Both the position numbers and the translations under genes were made by a program. The notes under the pieces were generated by a model. It was given only the letters and a program-made list of their open reading frames with translations. It was not told the DNA's origin and did no database searches. A DNA stretch of 64,000 bases from Rhinopomastus cyanomelas. Taxonomy: Eukaryota; Chordata; Aves; Bucerotiformes; Rhinopomastidae. The DNA lies in NCBI GenBank assembly GCA_013400115.1, contig VXBP01007098.1, positions 1,116,001-1,180,000 of the forward strand, written 5' to 3'. Shown one piece after another: positions 57,340 to 64,000 of the stretch; within the stretch, counting starts at the first letter, position 1, and every line of letters begins with the position of its first letter.

Positions 57340-57780
57340 GCACAGACATAGAGCGGCCGCGGCGCAACGGGAGGAGGCGCCAGCACGCGCAGAAGCCGCG
57401 GGGTCTACCTCCGGCTCCGCAGGGGCCGCTCTGTTTCCGCCCCTCGTGAGGCGATCAGGAAGCGCCCGCAGGGAACCGGCGCCGCCCCCCGCCCCTCCCC
57501 GCAGTGACGCAATCAGGCAGCGCCTGGCGGGAACTTGTACCGAACCCGCTCGGTTCGGCCCGGCTCCGCCATGTTCCCATCGGCTCCCGCCTCCCCCCGC
57601 ACTCCCAGCGGGGCGGCCAGCAGAACCTTCGGCAGCGCCGTCCCCAGCCCCCTCTCCCGACCGAACGCCAGGAAGAACCTGGCCGGCATGGCGGCGGCCG
57701 GATCCCCGGTGCTGTTCTCGCCGATGGGACAGAGGAGCGGCTCCCTGTCCGCCCGGTGAGTCCCCACTGGCCTCCCGTCA
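57340..57780. promoter_or_regulatory. NUP133 CpG island and promoter
   Basis: CpG-rich DNA covers the upstream region and exon 1. Two similar 31-bp elements occur in direct orientation at 57446-57476 and 57504-57534. The second contains TGACGCAAT (CRE/C-EBP-like) and GGCGGGAA (E2F-like). No TATA box. The start codon follows about 35 bp after the second element. Confidence 0.75.
57571..57755 (+). CDS. NUP133: NUP133 exon 1
   Basis: 185 nt ending GCCCG|GTGAGT, giving 61 codons plus two bases. MFPSAPASPRTPSG resembles human MFPAAPSPRTP, and GSPVLFSPMGQRS resembles SSPVLFSPVGRRS. The middle is freely variable. Confidence 0.93.
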
Positions 57781-60700
57781 GCCTTGGATCTCCTCTCCGT
57801 CCTTTGACGTTTCTGGAAAGAATCCCGGGCCTCAACTGAGGGAAGCGGGGTAGGGGGCAGCGGAGAAGGGTCATACATTGGTTTAAGATGGAAGGGATCT
57901 AACGGATCATCCAGTTCCAAACCCCCTGCCACGGGCAGGGACACCTCTCACCAGACCAGGTTGCCCAGAGTCCTATGCAGTCTGGCCTTGAACACTAACA
58001 GGGATGGAGCAGCCACAACCTGCCTGGTTCCAGCGCTTCAGCATCCTGGCAGTGGGGAGTTTCTGGGATCTAATCTAAATCTCTCTTCTTTCAGTTTGAA
58101 ACCATTCCCCCTTGTCCTGTCAGTAGAGACTCTCCAATAAAGTCTCTCTCCAGCTTTCTTGCAGCTCCCTTCAGGTACTGGAAGGCTGCTGTAAAGTTTT
58201 CCTGGAGCCTTCTCCATGCTGAACAACTCCAGTTCCCTCAGCCTGTCTTCATAGGAGAAGTGCTCCAACCCTCTGGTCAGCCTTATGGTCCTCCTCTGGA
58301 CCCAGTCCTTTTTGTGTTGAGGATTCCAGAACCTGGACACAGTAGTGCAGGTGTGGTCTCACAAGAGCAGAGCAGGAGAGTCACATCCCTTGACCTTTGA
58401 ATACAGCCCAGGATGGATCTTCTGGGCTGCACTTACACATTGCTGCCTCTTGTTGAGCTTCTTGTCTACCAATACCCTGAAGTCACAACCACAAATTCAA
58501 TTCTGTAAAAGCTCTAGGAATTTGCTGATAGCTGACAGCTCATAAGGAGACCACCAGATTGCTGCTTTAGATGGAGGTCGCGGGGAGAGCATGTGTATTT
58601 TGTATAAACTCATTTATTTGTATAAACTCATTTTGTCACATCTATTTCCAAACAAGGTGCTGATCAAGTCAATATCTGATGGAACTGCTGAAGAAACAAC
58701 GGAAAACTTGACTTTAATTTTGTGTTCTGTTTTAAGAGCGACTCCCACCAGAGTTATCCAGCACCCCTTAGCAAGTGAGACCGTTAATTTTGTTGTGAAG
58801 GCTTTTGGATCCTCTCTGCCTGTGAAGGTTATGGAAGCCCTAAAAAAGGCTGGTGGTAAGAACTGATTTTTGTCTAATTTTCCTTACAAAAATTGACAGG
58901 AGAGAGAAGTGTTGTGGATACTGCGGCACTTGTATCTTGGTCTGTATACAGCTTGGTTAACTATCGTAAAATCATGGAGTCACTTAGGTTGGAAAAAATC
59001 TTCAACATCATGGAGTCCAGCCATTAACCCAGCTGTCCCAGGCCCACTGCTGAACCATGTCCCTAAGCTCCAAATCCTTTAAATACGTCCAGGGATGGTG
59101 ATTCATCCCCCTCCCTGGACAGCTTGTTCCAAGCTTGATGACCTTTTCAGTGAAGTCCTAATTCCAAATGTCTGACCTAAACTTCCCATGGTGCAACTTG
59201 AAGCCATTTCCTCTTGTCCTGTCACTTGTTACTTGTGAGGAGAGACCAATCCCCACCTCTTACAACCTCATATAACAGGTGGCTGTAGATAGCGATAAGG
59301 TCTGCCCTCAGCCTCATCTTTGTACTCACTGTGTCCCCTCAATGTCCTCCTTGATTTGAGTCAGAAATGCTTCAGCTTCTGCCTTAACTAATACAGCCTA
59401 TAAAAGTTGTAAAGTTATGAAGAAATGTAATCGTTTTTTAGCAATTTTGCATAGTGGTTCTTTCTCCTGTTTTTCACTTGTTTTCATTCTGTTGTTTCTT
59501 AGATGTGATGCTCTAATTTTTTTAGGTTAGTTTTAATACTTCTAAAAACCTTATAAACACCTCAGTGGTACAAAACTTTCCCTGAGCAAAAAGAGTTAGT
59601 CTTCTAAGCAATTTTCCCCTGTTTTCCTTTTCTAATGGACATGTTTTTTTAGTTCCTCTCATATCTTTATACTAGCTTTGTAAATTTCTTAGAAGTTTTA
59701 AACATTGTTTTTGTCTGCTGTAAATTGTTGGAAATATCTTCTTGCATTGTCTTGGATTGTCACTCTCAAAAGTTGTGTGTTCATCAAATAGATTTTTAAA
59801 CAGCTTGTAATGTATCAGAAATGCATGGAAATTATAACATGGAATTTAGTTTTAATAAAAAAGATAATTCTTATTTTCATATGTGGATGAAAGTTTAGTT
59901 GTCTTCATGCTCTGCAGTGTCTTCAGGAGTCTTAATGCTTTATAATTACTTTTTTATGTAGCTGATGACAAGCTGAGCTTTCAAGTGGATGAAAGTGGAT
60001 GGGCCTGGCTAGTCCATAAAGAGAGATTGATAATTTGGAAAATTGGCCACTCTGTAGTTGCTAAGGTATGTGGAAGGTCAAGGTGAGAAAATTGTGTAGC
60101 TTAAGCTAGTCGTTCAGTTATGTTGTTTAAAACAGGGTTTTCTTTATAGATCGGAACTTACTCATTTTCCCTCAAAAATTACATTGCTGGTACAAAGTCA
60201 TGTAAGAGTAATGAAAATCAGGCTTTAGGGAGATAATATCATTTTATATTCTCCTTTTTTAATTGTCAGCCTAACACCAGAGCTCTTTATTTGCATGTTA
60301 ATGTCTCTTACGTTAGTCTGGATGAAGTTTATTTTACTAGACAGAAATGAGTTTACGTGTTACAAGTTGATTGAGATAATGCTGTGAGTAATTTTGATAT
60401 CGTCAAAAAGTACTGTTTAGTTTTAGCTGTGCAGCAGGCAGTTTTCATCTAGGCTTCTTATGTCAGTTGTTTTCTCTGGGTGGTGTTTTTCTCAGCAGTG
60501 TTTTGGTGAATAGCAGATAGGGTCAGAAGAGCCCTGTAGTTAAAGTCAGTGTCTTTTAGCACAAGGTGTGTTAATTGCACCGATTCTGCACCAATGTCAT
60601 GCATATGCATCCTGGTGCTTACAGAGATTTTTCAAGGGTGGAAAACTGTTCTGATTTAACTTCTCTGGAGGGGAGGATTGTTTCTCCTCTCTACTTTGTT

Positions 60701-62995
60701 AGTGTCCAATGAGCTTTCTCAAGCACTTCTAGTTCAGTTTTGTTTTTCTGCCTTGTTAGCATGTTGTATTGGGGAATGTCCAAGTAAAAGCATCTCTGAA
60801 AGAAGGAATTCAAAATTGCAGTGTTGTGAGAACACCTGGAAAAAGCCAAAGAAAATAATTTGTGTATCAAAATTGGCAAGTAGCTGGGTTTTAGCTGTTT
60901 GCTGATTGTGACAAACTTGCTGAAAATCTCTTGTGGTCTTCTTTTGGTTCCTTCACACAGTCTAGACTAGATGAAAGATAATTTTTAGCAAGGTCAAAAA
61001 CTCTGAAGGCTTTATGTCAGAGGAATAAACATTTGCAGTCTTGTATATATAACACCATCTCTTTCTCATTTAGTTATCTCTGTGCAAGGAATTGCAGTTG
61101 CCACCCAGTGACTTCCAGTGGAGTTCTAGTTTGGCAGCAATATCTTGTCTTAGTCCCTCGGGTGAAGCACCTTCTCTGCAGGTAATCAGCTTCTAGTTTT
61201 AGCATTTAAAATGCTTTTAGAGTAACTTTATATCAGTGTGTTAGAATGTGCTAGAGGTTAAGTTTTGAAGGTGAATAAAGTTCTGTAAGGGCTTGTTAAT
61301 GTGTCTGTTCCCACCATTCATGAAAAAGCAAAGCTCTGATTTTCAGCTTGGATGCAGTTTTGGGTTAATGTGTGCATTTCCCTGACAACAGTGAGTAGGC
61401 TTTTGAATAATCTTTGTGAGGAGGAAAAAACGCTGAGTGCGTAATAGGATTTCTCCTTTTGACTTGTCATTGTGTTACATTTCCAGGTGATGAAAAGCAA
61501 TCTTAGATGTTGTGATTAGCTGGTAAAATCTCCAGATGTTCTATGACTTATTCATACCTAAAGAAATTTAGAAGGAATATTAATAGACCTAAACCAAGAT
61601 GTTCTTTGATTTTGTCTGTCTTCAGCTGGGCATTGATACTGTGATTTTGCAGAGTGAGGTAGAAATAGGAGGTTCCACATAAATATGAGAATGAACTTCT
61701 TCATGGTGAGGGTGACAGAGCACTGGAATGGGCTGATCAGGGGAGTTGTGGAGTCTCCTTCTATGGAGACATTTAAAACCCACCTGGACATGTTCCTGTG
61801 CAACTTGGTCTAGGTGATCCTGCTGTGGCAGGTGGATTGGACTAGATGATCTTTTGAGGTCCCTTCCAATCCCTAATGTTCTGTGATTCTGTGAAAGTGT
61901 TCCACTAGAATGGAAATTATTTATATAGTGGGCGGGAATCACAAAGGACAACTCATTCTGTTGCCTTTTTAATTGTTCACAAAGCTGACTCCTTTGTGAA
62001 GATTGTGTCTATACAGCAATCAGGAAGAAACCTCCAAGTTGCTCAATAGCAGCTTCTGTTGTTCTGTGATTTTTATTTTTATTCAACAACCAGTAGATTA
62101 GGTATGGTGCTTTCTGTCTAAATCTCTGCTTGAACTCAGTTTCTTGTTTCATGTTTTGGTATCTGGGTGATTTCCTGAGCCAGAGTCCCTAATGTAGGGG
62201 ACTCTTGTGGGCTTAGAAAAGAGCCACCATGTGATTTGATATTTCTCTTAATGATGCTAGAGCAGTTTCTTTGTTATAGTCTGCATTTTAAATCTTCCTA
62301 GTGGCTTAAGTCTTGGCATCTGGAACTCTCCACAGGCTTTTTCTGGCTTGCAACTGTTAAGTTTTGTTTGCGTTTCAATAGCAGACCATATATTATCAAT
62401 AACAGGAATGAGTAGAAAATATTTTAGTAAAGAAAATAAGCAAATCAGTGATTTAGGTTGGAAGAGACCTTGGAGATCATCTAGTTCCAACCCCAGTGCC
62501 ATGGGAAGGGACACCTCTCATTGGACCAGGTTTCTCAGAGCGCCATACAACCTAGCCATGAAGTCTTCCAGGGATGGAGCAGCCCCAGCCTCCCTGGGCA
62601 ACCTGTTCCAGAGTCTCACTATCCTCATATTGAGGAATTTCTTACTACAATCCAACCCAAATATAACAGCCCATGCATTATTAAGGTGTACTGCAGAATC
62701 ATTTTGCTTATTATTCAGTGCTAGGTTTGTCATTGTGCATCCATACATATTTACTGCTTTCTCATCTGTAGTCATACGTGTAAAATAACTTGTTTTAGGT
62801 AAAGCTGCAGCCTGTTAACAACAACCTTAAATATTCTGTTAAATGTGTTTTTCTCCCTTCTAGTCTCTGGCAATAATGGTTGCTACCAGGGAAGGTTCTG
62901 TGCGCTACTGGCCTAATCTTGCACACGAGGGTTCCTATATAGAGACCGTCGCAGACTTTGGAGACTCTCTGTGCAGTTTCCTAACAGCAGTGAAG
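57571..62995 (+). CDS. NUP133: NUP133 nucleoporin (5' part, spliced, runs off right edge)
   Basis: NUP133 is a subunit of the Y-shaped NUP107-160 complex, the outer-ring scaffold of the nuclear pore, which also acts at kinetochores in mitosis. Exons 57571-57755, 58737-58855, 59962-60065, 61074-61181 and 62864-62995 give 648 nt (216 residues of about 1150) with consistent phases. Residues 1-75 form the disordered Ser/Pro/Arg-rich N-terminus (MFPSAPASPRTP, SPVLFSPMGQRS). From about residue 85 the beta-propeller begins: FVVKAFGSSLPVKVMEAL, SGWAWLVHKERLIIWKI, LSLCKELQLPPSDFQWS, MVATREGSVRYWPNL. Each stretch parallels human NUP133 as I remember it. The start has a good context (CCGCCATGT). The remaining propeller, its membrane-sensing loop and the helical stack lie beyond 64000. 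Confidence 0.95.
57756..58736 (+). other. NUP133 intron 1
   Basis: 981 bp, of which about 600 is one antisense CR1 copy (57873-58480). The doubled 'tttgtataaactcattt' near 58600-58632 is a short direct repeat. Confidence 0.75.
57873..58480 (-). mobile_element. CR1 LINE 3' half in NUP133 intron 1
   Basis: 'ggatcatccagttccaaacc', 'gggcagggacacctctcacc', 'ttccctcagcctgtcttcat' and 'gcaggtgtggtctcacaaga'. It begins only about 120 bp after the exon 1 donor. Confidence 0.93.
58737..58855 (+). CDS. NUP133: NUP133 exon 2
   Basis: 119 nt after TGTTTTAAG, ending GCTGGTG|GTAAGA. ATPTRVIQHPLASETVNFVV then KAFGSSLPVKVMEALKKAG. The GSSLPVKVMEAL block is invariant in vertebrate NUP133 as I know it. Confidence 0.94.
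58856..59961 (+). other. NUP133 intron 2
   Basis: 1106 bp with one antisense CR1 tail (58970-59360); the remainder is T-rich and featureless. Confidence 0.7.
58970..59360 (-). mobile_element. CR1 LINE 3' tail
   Basis: 'ggagtcacttaggttggaaa', 'ggtgattcatccccctccct' and 'cctcttgtcctgtcacttgt'. Antisense; same subfamily as 25285 and 34190. Confidence 0.9.
59962..60065 (+). CDS. NUP133: NUP133 exon 3
   Basis: 104 nt, phase 1 to phase 0 (TTATGTAG| and GCTAAG|GTATGT). ADDKLSFQVDESGWAWLVHK then ERLIIWKIGHSVVAK, propeller strands; the IIWKI core matches human. Confidence 0.94.
60066..61073 (+). other. NUP133 intron 3
   Basis: 1008 bp; no CR1 copy or coding signal. A 75-codon frame at 60678-60905 is unrecognised. 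Confidence 0.65.
61074..61181 (+). CDS. NUP133: NUP133 exon 4
   Basis: 108 nt, 36 codons in phase 0. LSLCKELQLPPSDFQWSSSL then SPSGEAPSLQ, clearly the human LSVCKELQLPPSDFHWS segment. Confidence 0.94.
61640..61895 (+). mobile_element. CR1 LINE 3' tail
   Basis: 'aatgaacttcttcatggtga', 'acccacctggacatgttcct', 'ggattggactagatgatctt' and the end 'aatgttctgtgattctgtga'. Little diverged. Confidence 0.94.
62450..62665 (-). mobile_element. CR1 LINE 3' tail
   Basis: 'tttaggttggaagagacctt', 'gatcatctagttccaacccc', 'gggaagggacacctctcatt' and 'ctccctgggcaacctgttcc'. Antisense copy ending about 200 bp before exon 5. Confidence 0.93.
62864..62995 (+). CDS. NUP133: NUP133 exon 5
   Basis: 132 nt, 44 codons in phase 0 (CCTTCTAG| and GTGAAG|GTACAG). 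SLAIMVATREGSVRYWPNLA then FLTAVK. The next exon should begin with GGSF-type sequence and is not in the window. Confidence 0.93.
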
Positions 62996-64000
62996 GTACA
63001 GTACACTATGATTTATATTAAAATATTGCTTTAATCCTGTGTGCCTTCCCAACTTTAACAGGACTGGTTTGGTACCTCAGCCTGTGAGGAGTGTTGGATT
63101 TTACTGTGATCACATCCAGTGGTAGAAACCCCACTGTCACAGAAACAAAGACTGCTTCGTCTTGTGGTGCAGCTCACTAGTGACTAAATTGCAGAGCTTT
63201 TTGTATTAAAATAATGAACAAATGTGTTATCACTTGTTCTTAGAGATCCTTATTTCTGCTGTTGATAGACCTCAAGAGGGGAAAACTCTCAAAAGGGAAT
63301 ATGTAAAATCAGTGTGTTAGAATGTGTTGTCTTTAGCACTAATTATTGTCCATCATATTACATCTTATCTCATGATCTTTTCAACACCTACTGTCCATGT
63401 CCTGTATTATAAGTGTTATTTCAGAGTGCCAGCATGTCATATACATGTGTAGATTTAATCAAAGTGCAGTGATTTTAATGACAGAGTTTCAAAATGTTAA
63501 GAGACACTAATATGTATGTACCCTAGTAGACCTGAATTGTGCCCGGGTACCAGCTACAAAGATGAGGAAGTTATGGTCCTATCACACTTGTAGTGGGAAT
63601 ACTGACATCAGTGTGAATTCAGAGCTAGATTAGTTTCAGGAAATGCAGTTACTTCGTCTGGACTGAAAACTAAAATCACTGAACAGATTTAGTTCTCTAG
63701 CTCAAACCAGGACGAGGCTAAGCTGTGCTTAATGGTGTTTATATTTTAATGCACACACAGAAGTTATTCTTTGTTTAACTCATAAGTCAACATATGAACA
63801 TTCAGATAGTAGTGCCTGTAGAGATTCAGTATGCTGTTTAAAATTAATTGTGAGCTGTACACTGTACTAATTCAAGCATAGACAATAATGTGGGCATTTT
63901 GTTTAAACTGGTATTTTAATATAACAAGTGCTTTTTCCTCCCCTTCATTTTCTTTTTCAGCTCTAAGTACTGTGGATGCCCTGTGCCTTGTTCAGTGTTT
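62996..64000 (+). other. NUP133 intron 5 (partial)
   Basis: AT-rich intronic DNA to the window edge. The pyrimidine tract and CAG at about 63960 do not open a NUP133 frame, so the next exon lies beyond. No repeat copy is evident. Confidence 0.65.

Larger units (their letters stand above)
53945..57340. other. Intergenic region between ABCB10 and NUP133
   Basis: Contains a CR1 interrupted by a solo LTR (56270-56915) and another CR1 tail (57060-57178). The stretch 54.0-56.2 kb shows no gene, RNA or repeat that I can name. Confidence 0.65.
61182..62863 (+). other. NUP133 intron 4
   Basis: 1682 bp with a plus CR1 (61640-61895) and a minus CR1 (62450-62665). Nothing else recognised. Confidence 0.7.

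Noticed and set aside
57513..57944. Antisense frames of 139-143 codons over NUP133 exon 1
   Set aside because: They are shadows of the GC-rich sense exon and extend into CR1 sequence on one side.
63950..64000. Apparent acceptor CTTTTTCAG followed by CTCTAAG as NUP133 exon 6
   Set aside because: Exon 5 ends in phase 0, and the next codons would be CTC TAA, an immediate stop; the expected GGSF-type sequence is not there.

Overview
This is a vertebrate nuclear window, almost certainly from a bird. It has short exons in long introns with GT-AG boundaries, CpG-island promoters, and at least two dozen interspersed copies of CR1, the LINE family that dominates avian genomes. No bacterial, plasmid, CRISPR or operon feature is present. 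The proteins are close to their human orthologues, and the order URB2–TAF5L–ABCB10–NUP133 matches, as I recall it, the block on human chromosome 1q42.

Layout. Positions 1-5245 (minus strand) hold the 5' half of URB2, a ribosome-biogenesis factor. It has two small coding exons and a large exon that runs off the left edge. A CpG island at about 5690-6420 lies between URB2 and the plus-strand gene TAF5L and looks like a shared bidirectional promoter. TAF5L (noncoding exon near 6000-6202, coding exons from 10681 to 21724) is complete. It predicts 589 residues, the human length as I recall it. Positions 21725-30401 are TAF5L 3' sequence and intergenic DNA with CR1 copies and an unexplained CpG island near 28.7-29.0 kb. 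ABCB10 (30402-53639, plus strand) is complete: 13 exons, 685 residues, all ABC motifs intact. Positions 53640-57570 are intergenic and hold a 511-bp solo retroviral LTR inserted into a CR1. NUP133 starts at 57571 (plus strand). Its first five exons (216 codons) are present and the gene continues past the right edge.

Function. The four genes are housekeeping neighbours, not a pathway. URB2 acts in nucleolar 60S assembly, TAF5L in the SAGA/PCAF coactivator, ABCB10 in the mitochondrial inner membrane (heme biosynthesis and oxidative-stress protection), and NUP133 in the nuclear pore Y-complex. Each has a GC-rich promoter.

I found no new multi-gene system. The points most worth a second look are: the solo LTR nested in a CR1 with a 4-bp target duplication; upstream ORFs in TAF5L exon 1; a non-consensus TAF5L splice donor with a possible truncated isoform; a duplicated element in the NUP133 promoter; a CpG island without a gene upstream of ABCB10; two perfect intronic hairpins; and tail-to-tail CR1 pairs. 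Exon boundaries come from reading frame, splice-site rules and remembered orthologous proteins; no alignment was run.
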